Shown piece after piece: positions 11,941 through 23,339 of a DNA stretch of 64,000 bases (its first letter is position 1; each line of letters opens with the position of its first letter). Location: positions 1-64,000 of the forward strand of contig CAJQUW010005700.1 in NCBI GenBank assembly GCA_907163375.1, read 5' to 3'. The DNA comes from Prostheceraeus crozeri (lineage: Eukaryota > Platyhelminthes > Polycladida > Euryleptidae). Below the pieces are notes generated by a model. The model was given only the letters and a program-made list of their open reading frames with translations, was not told where the DNA came from and did not search any database. The translations under genes were made by a program, and so were the position numbers.

Positions 11941-12797
11941 TACATGCATGAAATCATCCATAAATATCCATGGACGGGCGACTAGGGATATGATAAGTTT
12001 CAAGAATATTCGTTCAAGTTTCTCTAAAAAAATTGTTGAAGATATGAGAACCGTAATACAGCAATTAATGCAGTAGGGCCTACTATCAATTTGGAAGAAA
12101 AAATATTCAGATGAAGACTGATGGGGTGTTGATGAACACTCAACTCCCTCTGTAGAATTCATAACTATTAACAAATTCAGTGAGAATCCGAATATTACAC
12201 TGAGGAATTGGATATTAATAAGGCTCATTCATGTCAACAACGTTCTTCGAGCTATTCACGAGGATGAAACTATTTAATATGGATCTACATGTATGTATTG
12301 CAAATAATTAACAGAGGGTAATAGATCCAAGTGGAATCGATCATCGGATGTCTGTCAATGTCAGATGTTGTCAATCTGCATTGTATAACATGCGTAATAT
12401 ATGTTGTTTGTTAATTTTTATTTGCTTGAGCCAACTTTTTATCAAATTTTCTGATAATTCATATTTATTTTTTCTGTTGTATCATGTAATTTCTTACCGC
12501 AAAATTACATTTACACGTTCTATTATTACCAATTGCTTGGCAATCGCGTCTGGCTTGACCGGGGCCGGTGCATGTGGGCACAGCAACGATATACATGTAC
12601 AACCCAGGCTTTGTACTTATTACAAAGACACAATCTGCATGATCAAAAGTGAAGACGCGGTTCATTTTTCTGTTCAGAAAAGTCATTTGGTCATGTATTT
12701 GGTGAATTGTAAGTAAACCTCACTCTGCTTTTATCTAAGAATGAAGCAATTGGTTTTCATTTGTGCCATAGATGATTTGTGCTATTCCTATATAACA

Positions 12798-13574
12798 CCC
12801 TGTGGGAACGCATCTTGCTAATATCAACAGATTATCTGGCGAGGTAGCGATTTTGTGGATAATTTTTTTTAAAGGTTCATTTTCGTGTAAAAACTATCTC
12901 CGCATGTGAAAATGGTCATCATTTATCCAAAAACATGTGTAAAATTAAAAAATGACAGGTGGCGAAAAAGTTGCTATAATTGGTTGGTAGATATTTGTTT
13001 ACTAATGCGAGCTGATTTTTCGCCAACCGGCGAAATCGTGGATATTGTAGCAACTAATTAGTGGTAAGTAGTAATGTTCGTATATTACCTTCACATGAAA
13101 ATGTATTGTGTTCTCAGTCTGATCTGATAAAAAGGGATCTTAATTTAATTCACGAAGGTTTAAACTAAAAAAAGTATTTATCTTCCATAAATGTCGCAGT
13201 AAATACTATGATATTATTCAAATATTTGTCATTGTTGTAAATTATTGAATGTCAAGAGATGTTATGAAATTTGATATATGCGGATTCTCTTTATTCTTAT
13301 CATTATCAAAGAATGATAGTCTGCACTTATTTCTTAGATAGATTAGCCATATGTGGGGGATAGTGAGGAGGTGAGGGAGAAAATAGAGCCTCGGCTGTAG
13401 AGGCGGATTACTAAAGAAAATAAGAGAGAAAGTCAAAAGTAAAGGGGGTCATATAGAGCGCGAATTGTCGCCGGCGAACTTCGCCAGCGAATATCCCGCA
13501 AATATGACTGAACTTTAGCACGATATTCTGCAGCTGACATTCGCCAGTTTTTCGCAAGATTCGTTCCCACAGGG
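12798..13574. mobile_element. Short terminal-inverted-repeat element (MITE-like), 777 bp, superfamily unknown
   Basis: The left end CCCTGTGGGAACGCATCTTG and the right end, read in reverse (CCCTGTGGGAACGAATCTTG), are inverted repeats of about 20 bp. The flanks read TATATAA-CA-[element]-CA-TGCGCTC, while the paralogous copy at 48440-48460 reads TATATAACATGCGCTC on the minus strand, with no element. That fixes the ends and gives a 2-bp CA target duplication. No transposase-like frame is present. Subterminal TGGCGA/TCGCCA motifs occur at both ends. A 2-bp duplication is unusual (ISL2EU-type elements make 2 bp), so the family is left open. Confidence 0.78.
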
Positions 13575-13615
13575 CATGCGCTCTTCAGATTTAATAATCA
13601 ACTGACATAAAATAA

Positions 13616-13621
13616 TGCAAT
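13616..13621 (+). repeat. Target-site duplication, left (TGCAAT)
   Basis: Six bases immediately before the AG terminus of the large element. They are identical to 46886-46891 just after its CT terminus. A paralogous unoccupied target at 48406-48411 carries the same six bases once (minus strand). Confidence 0.93.
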
Positions 13622-13849
13622 AGTAGTAAGTAAAACTCCACTTCTGGACCGCGCAAGATGGCCGCCGTCGCTGACGTCCCCCCTCCCCCCTCTGGAACGG
13701 CAGAGTGTCGTGGTCGGCCGCCGTGGTGCTTCGAGTCTGACTCCCCCCCCCTCTGGAACGCCAGAGTGTCGTGGTGGTCTTGGGCTACCGCCAGGATTTG
13801 TCTTGATGCTATAGTGTGTGATGTTTTTCGTGCTGAATGTTGGGTTGTA

Positions 13850-14560
13850 AAATGGGCTGTAGCTTCAAAACGAAGCATCGGATTGGAAAACGGATTTCAG
13901 ATTTGGAATCAGCGTGAAATTCTCTATCTGTATGGTGAGTTTCAAGGCAATCGGCGAGAAAAAATTTTCAACATTTTTCGAAAAAACGACAGAGTTAGAA
14001 TTTGGGACGTTTTGGTGTGTAGCGCCCAAACGAACCATCGGATGTGAAAACGGAGGCCAGATTCGGATTCAGCGTGAAATTCTGCATCGGTATGGTGAAT
14101 TTGAACGCAATCGGAGAGAAAAAATTTTCGCTGACGTCCCCCCCCCCTCGGGAGAGCTCGCTTCGATCTTGGCTTCTAGTGGACGGATTTTGTCGTGCCA
14201 TAGCTCGTTTGAAAGCTAAGAGTGAGACAAATTCAGTGAAACAAACGGCTTGTTCATATCTGTCTTCGTTTAGATGTGAGACGCCATTTAAGATTTTGGG
14301 ACATTGGCGAAAAACGACAGAGTTAGAATTTGGGACGTTTTGGGCTGTAGCGCCCCAACGAAGCATCGGATTGGAAAACGGATTTCAGATTTGGAATCAG
14401 CGTGAAATTCTCTATCTGTATGGTGAGTTTCAAGTCAATCGGAGAGAAAAATTTTCAACATTTTTCGAAAAAACGACAGAATTTTGCGATGGCTGCCTAC
14501 TGTAGAGCCAAAAAGAAGCATCGGATGGGAAAACGGAGGTCAGATTCGGATTCAGCGTCA
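13850..14560 (+). repeat. Subterminal repeats of the left arm
   Basis: Diverged units of roughly 150-170 bp recur, marked by the landmarks CGAAGCATCGGATTGG, GGAATCAGCGTGAAATTC and GTGAGTTTCAAG. They occur near 13850, 14030, 14345 and 14510. The right arm (46440-46700) has fewer units. Open frames across these repeats follow the repeat phase and are not taken as genes. Confidence 0.7.
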
Positions 14561-14644
14561 AATTCTACATGGAAATGATGTATTTCCAGCTCAATCGGAG
14601 CACTAGAACCGGAGATAGACGGGTTTTGAGTGTTTGGATGATGG

Positions 14645-14735
14645 GTATTACGTCATCAGCTGATCGCCACACACTATATAAGCTGGGAACCGACAGAGAC
14701 TTGTCATTCAGACGAGAGATTGTCAACGGTAAGTC
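14645..14735 (+). promoter_or_regulatory. TATA promoter with adjacent splice donor in the left arm
   Basis: TATATAAG at 14675-14682 is followed about 25-35 bp on by an initiator-like TCATTCAG and then by a donor-like AACG|GTAAGTCG (GT at 14729-14730). Upstream are an ACGTCATC half-CRE and an E-box CAGCTG. The same arrangement is inverted in the right arm. It points inward, towards the polymerase, and probably starts an inward transcript with a non-coding first exon. Function is inferred. Confidence 0.55.
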
Positions 14736-15008
14736 GTCTCTCTGAGCTCCGATGATAGCATCGGACATTCCAAATTCCGGGTTTCTGTAAGAAACCGACT
14801 TAGAAAATTTCATTGCTGATATCAGCTAAGGCGTCAGACTTAGAGGTTCGCCAGGAGATGGCCTTCGTCTCCAGGCCATAAAAGACTCCAAAACTTTAAA
14901 GGCTTGTAACTTTGCTTCTACAAGTCCGTTTGACTTGATTCAAAAAAGGTTCGGTCGCTATTGACCTGCCCTAAGTGACAGATTACTTATAAAATTTCAT
15001 AAGTAGTG

Positions 15009-15278
15009 CTAAAAAGTTGAAAAATTTAAATTCACTAGTTTTGGAGGTTTTCTGGGGTTTTCGACCCTGCTGAAGTCAATGAAAGCATTTTTAATGATGT
15101 CTGAGCCAGTCTTTTCATGGTATAAGCGGCTTTTCACTGAAAGCGAGCAAGACACGGAGAGTTTTGCTGTAATATTCCACTGACAGGGTGTTCCTTCGGG
15201 ACAGCGGACGATGCCGTAGTGATAAGTGTGGCAAGGGAGTGTGTCATAGTTTAGACCGTAACCGCTGGGACAACTCAT
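15009..15278 (-). pseudogene. Small Cys-containing open frame, left arm copy
   Basis: An 89-codon frame starting with a true ATG (MSCPSGYGLNYDTLPCH...). It has four cysteines in the first ~35 residues and a basic, proline-containing C-terminus. The right arm has a near-identical copy. The family is unknown, and it may be non-coding sequence carried along in the inverted repeat. Confidence 0.3.
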
Positions 15279-16126
15279 GTCTCATGTTGGGCATTTGACA
15301 CAGTTCTCAACGTAGCACTTTGAACGCCAATCGGTTGAGTCTTAGCTATCTTGTCATGGGTGGCCTCTAAACATCTCCATTGCAAAACGCTGGTGAATCA
15401 GGCTCTCTACGGCTTGCTATCAAGCTGCTCAAAGTCTGTCAACCTCTTACCAACTCTACAGGTTTTCATGTCTGGCGAATACTATCATTAAGTTGAATCT
15501 GCTATCAGTCAACTTGAACGTTGCAAATGAAGTTCGGTGTAATACTTCCTTTCGACGGGCGTTCCTGTAAAGGGCGGCGGTGAAACCCGTAGCTATGTAT
15601 ACCGCAAGGGACATTCGGTAATGGTCAATCTTGTTAAACCTCTCTGCATCATGTTTGCAAGTGATTGCCTCTGTCTCAACGTAGTATGCATTCGCGCCAG
15701 GGCGACATTTAGCCAGCTGTCGAAGGTTGCCTTATAAACTATCCATTGCATACGTTATGAGAACCATGAGTTCTACCTGTCTCTATCAATGAGATGAATT
15801 GATGAATGGAATGAAATGGGAGGACACTCAAGCGCCACACGCAACATAACACACTTCTCTCTTCCGTAGTCTAACAAGCTCTTTACACATGGATCGCAGT
15901 CGTTTGCTATCCCTGTATCAGAAGTGTAAGCTATCTTATATTTATTTAACACTATTTCATCTACCATCATCACCCATATGAAATGTTATAAGATTTACAA
16001 GTTAAACTAAGCGTGCTACTATTTCCAAATGAAAAAGTATACATGGTTAAATCATCCACTGAAGCCCCATTCAAGTAAGTCAGTATGAAAGCAAAGATAA
16101 TACGAAATAAAAATTTATTATGACAT

Positions 16127-16632
16127 GTATTTCAAAAGGTCTTCATCGTCAATATCGTCCCAGAGTCTGCCTTCACACAGATCACAAAAACAGTTCACTT
16201 GCTTCAATCGTTCTTCTACCGCGAGCCTCCCTTTGTCGATGTACTCCCACTCCGCCATAGTTCGTGGCTGGGAGTTAGGGGTGTACCATCCCATAATTGA
16301 TGGAGGAATTTGGTGCTGGTGATCTCCATCACATCATCAGTATCGTACTGCAGATACTTCCATCGTATGCCTGTTAGGTCGGGACACTCCTTCTCACATA
16401 CACTCTCCTCTTCGTCATCCGCTGGTAATGACAACTTTCTAATGTTGTCGAGTCGGTATAATTTCTCCACCTTCCCCTTCGTTGGAGCGTTTGGTGCAAC
16501 GAGCGCCTTTGGCGATGAGCATGGAGAAGAGAACTCCAATTTGTGTTCGATGTTTTTGGAGGGCTTGTCATGTTGACTGTGAATAATGACTTTGAAATGT
16601 TTTCTAATTCTTAAGTATAAACAAGCAACCAA
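16127..16632 (-). pseudogene. Small divergent gene region of the Polinton-like element, left arm
   Basis: This lies upstream of and divergent from the polymerase. The translated parts look protein-like: a segment with KVEKLYRLDNIRKLSLPADD, an acidic run and ECPDLTGIRW, and at the far end an acidic, Cys-containing stretch (CFCDLCEG). It is broken, with about one interruption, and the right-arm counterpart is not of the same length. No family was recognised; a small accessory protein is the most that can be said. Confidence 0.35.
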
Positions 16633-16684
16633 TCAGAATGAACAGCCAATGAATGATGAATATGAAAGTATATATGCAAAGTGA

Positions 16685-16830
16685 CATTCGTGTCATTTCA
16701 CTCTGTCTTTGAGACGTATAAGTGAAGTGTTCTCTAGCGAATTCTATATTTGAGGCGTACAAGTGAACTGCTCTCTCGTGAATTCCAAATTTGAGACGTA
16801 TTATTTGAGTGAAGTCTCTATCTTGTTGAA
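16685..16830 (+). repeat. Three tandem ~43-bp motifs upstream of the polymerase region
   Basis: Three diverged copies of a unit containing TTTGAGACGTATAAGTGAA, GAGGCGTACAAGTGAACTG and TTTGAGACGTATTATTTGAG. The inverted counterpart is at ~44615-44755 in the right arm. The position between two divergent gene regions suggests a regulatory role, but that is inference. Confidence 0.5.
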
Positions 16831-17033
16831 GTATCAACCTTAAACTTGATTTCGTTGAAATGGTAAGTTGAAAATTTCTTCACTCATCTCCCTCAAACGT
16901 GTGGCTAATAGCATCTTCCTCAATTTCAGGCATCAACTTCATCACCAACGCCCTCCCTTCTCGAGGAAAGTTTAGAGTTGTTGAGTCAAAGTAGGTTGTA
17001 ACAATACACTGAGACTTAAACAGAGATGACAGA

Positions 17034-20000
17034 ATGATTTCTCTTTCAGGTGATGTGAGTTCCAGCTCAGGACTCTCGCGACAAGGCAACGAGTGGGAAT
17101 GTGCCGACTGCGGACATATGTTTACAAGGAAGCACAGTCTCCTTCGACACATCAAACAACGTGTGTGTCAACGCAAAGCGGCATCAATCTCCGGAGGTGA
17201 AGTTGATTCTGACTATGACATCTCCTTTCCTTGCGATTTGTGCCCTCTTTCTTTTGATAGTCACTTTCAGCGATCTTCGCACAGACTTCAACACACACAT
17301 GCAAATGATCACTACACCAACGGTACCTCTACCATCTCCCTCATTAATGTTTCACATAATAATTTAGTACGCGACTACTGCATGGAGTCCAATACTCAAA
17401 TAGTAGATTTTCCTGAGTGGCTCCTTCAAAATTCTAACATTATCGAAGCGCTCTTCAACAATTTAGACAATTTTAGAATGAAGGCGCTCATCTACCTTAA
17501 ACTAAAATATATTAAAATAGATTTTCAAACGGGTCAAGTGACGGAGAGAATACAGTTTCATGTTCCTTCCTCTTCCGCAACCGAAGTTGTAGACTGCGAG
17601 TCTTGGCTAAATTTTCACATTCAATGTTTAAAATCAAATGTAGATAAATTCAATCAGCGCGACAGCGCTCTCATTTTTGATGGTGTGGACTCAGCCATAT
17701 TCAAAATTTCCCTATTAGAAAGTCATGCAGCTCGAGGCACATTTAAACTACCAAAAACGTTGTATAATAAGAAAGCTGTCATCAATGTCGATTGTAAATC
17801 ACAGTGTTTCAAATATGCAGTCCTATCCATCCTTCACTATAATGATATCAACGCGCATCGAGATCGCACCTATAGCTATAGACAGTGGGAGGATGAACTA
17901 GATAGACTTTGAAGGTTGTGATAGTGACAACATGAAAATCAAAGATGTAGAAACGTTCGAAAAACATAATCAGATTAAAATTGTCGTTCACGTGTGGGAG
18001 AAGGGGTTGAAGGGTGCCCGCTATAATTCACGTTCAACTTGTTATGAACGTGTAGTCAACCTCTTATTAGTAAAACAAGATGATAGCGAGGAATGGCACT
18101 ACTGTGGTATTCCCAAAATCTCTCGCTGTACACTCACTTGGGGCACTCTAAAAGAGGTGAACATTTTGTATGCGACCGCTGCATCCGCTCCTTTTGGAGT
18201 AAAGATAAATTTGAAACTCACTATGAATGGTGCAAGCGAGGTAAATTACAAATGGAACGCATGCCCAAAGATAAAATATTTTCACATAGGGATAATGGTG
18301 ACGAATTAAGTCCCCTGCGTATCATTTACGCAGACATAGAATGCTACATTGATGATATCATCCACAAACCAGCAGCCATATCCTGCTATGAAGTATGGCA
18401 TGACCACTTTAGGAATAGACAAAACAAAATGCATACTTGGCAAGGTGAAGATTGTATTTCAAAATTTCTAGAATTTCTCGATAAAGCTGCTAAATTTCAA
18501 CAATCATATGATTCACAATTGCAGCGTAAGTCACTACATATGTCAGATGAAGACAAACAGAAATTTGAAAGTTGCACATCGTGCCCTAAATGTCATAAAA
18601 CGTTTGATGACGATAAAATTAAGAAAGTGCGTGATCATGATCACATCACTGGTAAATTTAGAAACGCACTCTGCTCCAAATGTAACTTTTCACTTAGGTT
18701 GAGACGTCGTGTACTACCCGTCATTTTTCATAACTTTAAGGGCTATGACAGTCATATGCTCATAAAAGGAGGGTTGAGCCAGATGAAATCGTGGCAGCTC
18801 AATGTTATAGCACAAACGAGAGAAAAATTCATGGCAATGACAGCAAAAGTACCAGTAGATAAAACTAAAGAAAATAAGACAGTCTTCTTCGAAATAAAAT
18901 TTTTAGATTCATTTCAATTCATGTCAGCGTCACTAGCTTCTCTCGTTCGAAATCTCAAGTTTCTTCCCCATAGTCAAACTTTGAAGAAACACTATCCAAA
19001 CTTAACGGATGACATGATCACTCGCAAAGGAGTCTTTCCCTATGCGTATTTTAGCTCAATGTCTAAACTAAATGAAACAACCCTTCCTTCCATTGACAAA
19101 TTCAAAAACGATTTGACGGGTGAAGATTGTCCAGTAGAGGACTATGAACATGCTCAAGAGGCATGGTTAAAATTTAATTGTAAAACGTTTGGCGATTATA
19201 TGATCACTTACTTGGAATTAGATGTCATTTTGCTGGCTGATGTCTTTCAGGAATTTCGACGAGTGGCATTAGAAGAAGATAAGTTAGATCCCGTCCACTT
19301 TGTCAGTCTGCCAGCCATGTCATTTAAGTCTGCTTTTAAAATGACTGGTGAGACCATTCATCTCTTACAAGATCCAGAGATGTATAATTTATTTGAGCGA
19401 GGAATTCGCGGTGGTCTCACATTTGTAAATAAACATAGGTTAAAATCTGAAACAGTAGGTGATGATCATATCCACCTAAAGTACTATGACCAAAATAATT
19501 TATATGGCAGTTCACTGTCTAAACCACTACCTCATTCCGAGTTTAGTTGGTTAAAACAAGATGAGCTTGAGTATTACTCCAACCCTTCAAGCATACTGAA
19601 GATTCCAGATGAAGGTGATTGGGGATATTATTTTGAAGTGGATTTGATTTATCCAAATAGTATTAAAAATAAAACTGCTGATTTCCCACTCGCACCTGAA
19701 TCTGGTGAAGTGACTGAAGATATGTTTTCACCATTCATGTCACAATTTCATAATAACTTAACAGAGTGTGGACAGCCAAGGTACAAACCATGCCGCAAAC
19801 TTTTACTCACCCAATATGATAAGTAAAAAATTATCTCGTACACTTCTGCATACTAAAATTCTATTTAGAAATGGGCATGCTTCTAAAGTCAGTTCACCGC
19901 ATTATCAAATTTAGACAGAAAGCCTTCCTCAAACCCTACATAGATAGTAACAGTCAAAAACGTGCACTAGCCCAAAATAATTTTGAAAAAGATTTTTATA

Positions 20001-20839
20001 AATATAAGAATAATAGTCTTTTCGGAAAGACCATGGAGGATGTTAGAAAACGCATAAACTACAAACTAGTCACTGATGATCAAAAATATCACAAATTGAC
20101 CTCATCACCTCTTTTCATTGATAGAGACATTATCGATGAGGATCTTGTAGGTGTTAAAATGATAAAATCTGAAGTTGAGTTGTGCAAGCCCATCTATATT
20201 GGCCAAGCTGTACTAGATTACTCTAAGCTTGAAATGTACCAACTCTTTTATAAAATGCTAAAACCATGTCCTCTCGTAAAAGAGGTTCGTTTGTTGGGTG
20301 GTGATACAGATAGTTTCTTCTTAGGTATTACCACTCAAAAAGATTTAAATTTTAATGAAGTAGCTAAGTCATTAGAAAAATATTTCAACACATCTAACTA
20401 CAATCCCGCTCATCCACTCTTTTCCATACAGAATAAAGCCAAACTTGGTTGTTTTAAGGATGAAACAGCAGGAAAGGAAATAGATGAAATGATTCTCCTC
20501 CGCCCTAAAATGTATTCCATGAAATTAAAAGAATGTGCAGATAGCATTAAGCGTGCTAAAGGAATATCAAAATCAATTGTCCAAAACATGAAACATCGGT
20601 CCTATAAGAAGGCCTATAAAAATAAAAATATAACGTTTGTCAATATCACAATCTTAAAATCTCAAGTTCATACTGTGAAAACGTACACATTTAAGAAACG
20701 AGCGCTTTCTGCATGGGAGGATAAGAGGTGTTGGATAGGACATAACACATCTCTTCCACATGGACATCCTGATACAAACATACCTCCACCCAAAAGAATA
20801 AAACTCACGCTACCACATTCAGGAGATGTATTGACATAA
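17034..20839 (+). pseudogene. Protein-primed DNA polymerase B, left arm copy (broken)
   Basis: Domain order: two C2H2-like fingers (CADCGHMFTRKHSLLRHIK near 17100; CDLCPLSF near 17235), a conserved N-terminal block (CFKYAVLSILHYND, ~17810), exonuclease motif I YADIECY (~18327), an endonuclease VII-like Cys/His segment HDHITGKFRNALCSKC (~18635-18685), Exo II HNFKGYDSH (~18729), Exo III YLELDVILLAD (~19209), then polymerase motifs YYDQNNLYG (~19481), KYKNNSLFG (~20000) and GGDTDSFFLG (~20296). The active-site residues of all these motifs are visible. This arrangement is that of Polinton/adintovirus-type polymerases. The coding region is broken in about three places, so it is treated as a fossil. 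Confidence 0.85.
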
Positions 20840-21018
20840 TCAACTTTAACTCAGTATTTTGATGTTGCTTTTTGTAGATATACATGGTTGTTTTATGTAT
20901 CGCATGAGATCGTTTCTTCCTTGTGAATATATGCCTACAGTTAGCCCATTCCCCCTATATCTGTGAAAAGACTTTTTCATACGCATATTTTTATTTCAAT
21001 AAACATATCACAATGACT

Positions 21019-21252
21019 TCACTTTGTTTTCCGAAACACTAAAGTTACGAGGGATTTAGTATCTTTCACATGGATGCACTCTTGTAAACCATTGGTAATT
21101 TTGATAGAAATAGAGGGTATAGTTTGTTTGACGACGGGGTGATAGAAAATAGATTCAAACATCTCGACTATTCCATATGAAGCGTCTTTATCATGAATGA
21201 AATCACGTAAAATGTATTCTTTTTTCTCACCAACAGAAATAGGTAGAATCAA
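21019..21252 (-). pseudogene. Small conserved frame convergent with polymerase B, left arm
   Basis: A ~77-codon frame (ILPISVGEKKEYILRDF..., ending VTLVFRKTK) lying just past the polymerase and pointing back at it. It occurs three times in the element with only one or two residue differences. The C-terminal alternation of hydrophobic residues (SISIKI ... SLVTLVFRK) recalls the last beta strands of small capsid-type proteins of Polinton-like elements, but this is a weak resemblance. It is a broken or partial fossil. Confidence 0.35.
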
Positions 21253-21335
21253 ATCACTTTGGGGCGATCATATCTTTTTCAAATGACTGTGGAACATTGA
21301 TTTCCATGATATAGATTTAAACAGTTAGATTCGAT

Positions 21336-23317
21336 GACGAACAAGATTTACTAGTTTGCAAGTTAAACTAAGCGTTCTATTATTTGTAAATGAAAGATAT
21401 AGTTTCAACAGTTTACAGATTACAAAATAAAGTTTCAATAGTGTTTATGTTAAAAATAAAGTTTAAGCTGTTTGTGTGTTAGAAATAGAATAGTTTCAAC
21501 AGTTTGTCGATTAAAAATAAAGTTTCAACAGTGTGTACGTTAGAAATAAAGTTTCATCTGTTTGTAAAATGAGATTGTAGGATTTACTAGTTTGCAAGTT
21601 AGACTAAGCGTTCTACTATTTGTAAACGAAAGATATAGTTTCAACAGTTTACAGATTAAAAATAAAGTTTCAACAGTGTGTACGTTAGAAATAAAGTTTT
21701 AGGCGTTTGTGCGTTAGAAATAAAATAAAGTTTCAACCGTTTACAAGTTAAAAATGAAGTCTCAATAGTGTGTATGTTAAGAATAAAGTTCTATCTGTTT
21801 ATATGTTAGAAATAAAACTGAAGCTTCACCAGTTTACAAGTTAAGAATAAAGTTTTATCTGCTTGTATGTCAGAATGAAATAAAGTTTCACCACCTTAAA
21901 AATAAAGTTTCAATAATGTGTACGTTAGAAACAAAGTTTCAATAGTTTACAAGTTAAGAATAAAGTTTCAATAGTGTGTATGTTAGAAATAAAGTTCTAT
22001 CTGTTTATATGTTAGAAATAAAATGAAGTTTCACCAGTTTACAAGTTAAGAATAAATTTTATCTGCTTGTATGTTAGAAATGAAATAAAGTTTCACCAGT
22101 TTACAAGTTAAAAATAAAGTTTCAGTAGTGTGTACGTTAGAAATAAAGTTTCAATAGTGTGTATGTTAAGAATAAAGTTTTATCTGTTTGTATGTTAGAA
22201 ATAAAACAAAGTTTCAACCGTTTACAAGTTAAAAATAAAGTTTCAATAGTGTGTATGTTAAGAATAAAGTTCTATCTGTTTGTATGTTAGAAATAAAATG
22301 AAGTTTCATCAGTTTACAAGTTAAAAATGAAGTTTTATCTGTTTGTATGTTAGAAATAAAACAAAGTTTCAACCGTTAACAAGTTAAAAATAAAGTTTCA
22401 ATAGTTTGCAAGTTAAAACTAATGTTTCAATAGTGCGTATGTTAAGAATAAAGTTTTATCTGTTTGTATGTTAGAAATAGAATGAAGCTTCACCAGTTTA
22501 CAAGTTAAGAATAAAGTTTTATCAGCTTGTATGTTAGAAATAAAATGAAGTTTCAACAGTTTACAAATTAAAAATAAAGTTTCAATAGTGTGTACGTTAG
22601 AAATAAAGTTTCAACCGTTTACAAGTTAAAAATAAAGTTTCAACAGTGTCTACGTTAGAAATAAAGTTTATCTGTTTGTAAAGTACGATCGTAGGATTTA
22701 CTAGTTTGCAAGTTAGACTCAGCATTCTACTAGTTGTAAATGAAAAATATCGTTTCAACAGTTTACAGATTAAAATAAAGTTTCAATAGTGTGTATGATG
22801 GAAATAAAGTTTAAGCGCTTTGTGCGTTAGAAATAAAGTTTCAGCCGTTTACAAGTAAAAAATAAAGTTTCAACAGTGTGTACGTTAGAAATAAAGTTTT
22901 AGCTGTTTATATTTTAGAAACAAAATAAAGTTTCAACAGTTTACAAGTTGAAAAATAAAGTTTCAACAGTGTGTACGTTAGAAATAAATGAAAGTAAGAA
23001 CTTCATCGTATGAGTATTCAAAGCATGTTTTGTAAATCAAATGTGTGTAGTCCTGACATGATAGAATCGCGTTAGAAATAAAGTTTCAGCCGTTTACAAG
23101 TTAAAAATAGAGTTTGAACAGTGTGTACGTTAGAAATAAAGTTTTAGCTTTTTATATGTTAGAAACAAAATAAAGTTTCAACAGTTTTACAAGTTGAAAA
23201 ATAAAGTTTCAACAGTGTGTACGTTAGAAATAAATGAAAGTAAGAACTTCATCGTATAAGTATTCAAAGCATGTTTTGTAAATCAAATGTGTGTAGTCCT
23301 GACATGATAGAATCAAG
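21336..23317 (+). repeat. Tandem array, left arm orientation
   Basis: AT-rich monomers of about 28-36 bp based on GTTARAAATAAAGTTTCAAYAGTKTRY, in the orientation opposite to the main array. Two copies of a ~95-bp non-array segment (from ~22980 and ~23222, ending GTCCTGACATGATAGAATC) lie near the inner end. Most monomers contain AATAAA on the plus strand. Confidence 0.85.
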
Positions 23318-23339
23318 CTTGACAAACGCGTTTGTCAAG
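23318..23339. repeat. Perfect 22-bp palindrome at the element's centre of symmetry
   Basis: CTTGACAAACG and its exact reverse complement abut with no spacer, around the core ACGCGT. The inverted repeat continues outward on both sides (GACATGATAGAATCAA and its complement) into the two arms of the whole element. This is the point where the two arms meet. Confidence 0.85.

Larger units (their letters stand above)
11985..13621 (+). repeat. Left part of inverted duplicated flank, copy 1
   Basis: The sequence from ~11985 to the Polinton insertion point matches, in inverted orientation, the sequence running down from ~49025 to ~48406. Recognisable blocks: 12000-12330 with 48690-49025; 12340-12530 with 48525-48690; and 13577-13621 with 48406-48450. 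The block 12541-12770 matches instead 47234-47515. Copy 1 is interrupted by the small element at 12798-13574. The unit's nature is unknown; its short open frames are not shared between copies, so it is probably non-coding repeat DNA. Confidence 0.75.
13622..21335 (+). repeat. Left terminal inverted repeat of the Polinton-like element
   Basis: This ~7.7-kb arm matches, inverted, the right arm from 46885 down to ~40100. Order from the end inward: subterminal repeats, promoter, small frames, a divergent small gene, polymerase B, a small convergent frame, then the tandem array. The arms differ in the number of subterminal units and in some internal length, so the second arm is not a simple assembly echo of the first. 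Confidence 0.85.

Noticed and set aside
12348-12716. A 122-codon frame in the left duplicated flank
   Set aside because: It starts with ATG, but the homologous block in copy 2 and the displaced block at 47234-47515 do not keep the frame, so it is probably non-coding repeat DNA.
13591-14505. Overlapping frames on both strands at the left end of the Polinton-like element
   Set aside because: They track the ~160-bp subterminal repeats and change with unit number between arms; no domain is recognisable.
14565-14813. An 82-codon minus-strand frame, also present in the right arm
   Set aside because: It runs antisense through the TATA box and splice donor and is conserved only as part of the inverted repeat.
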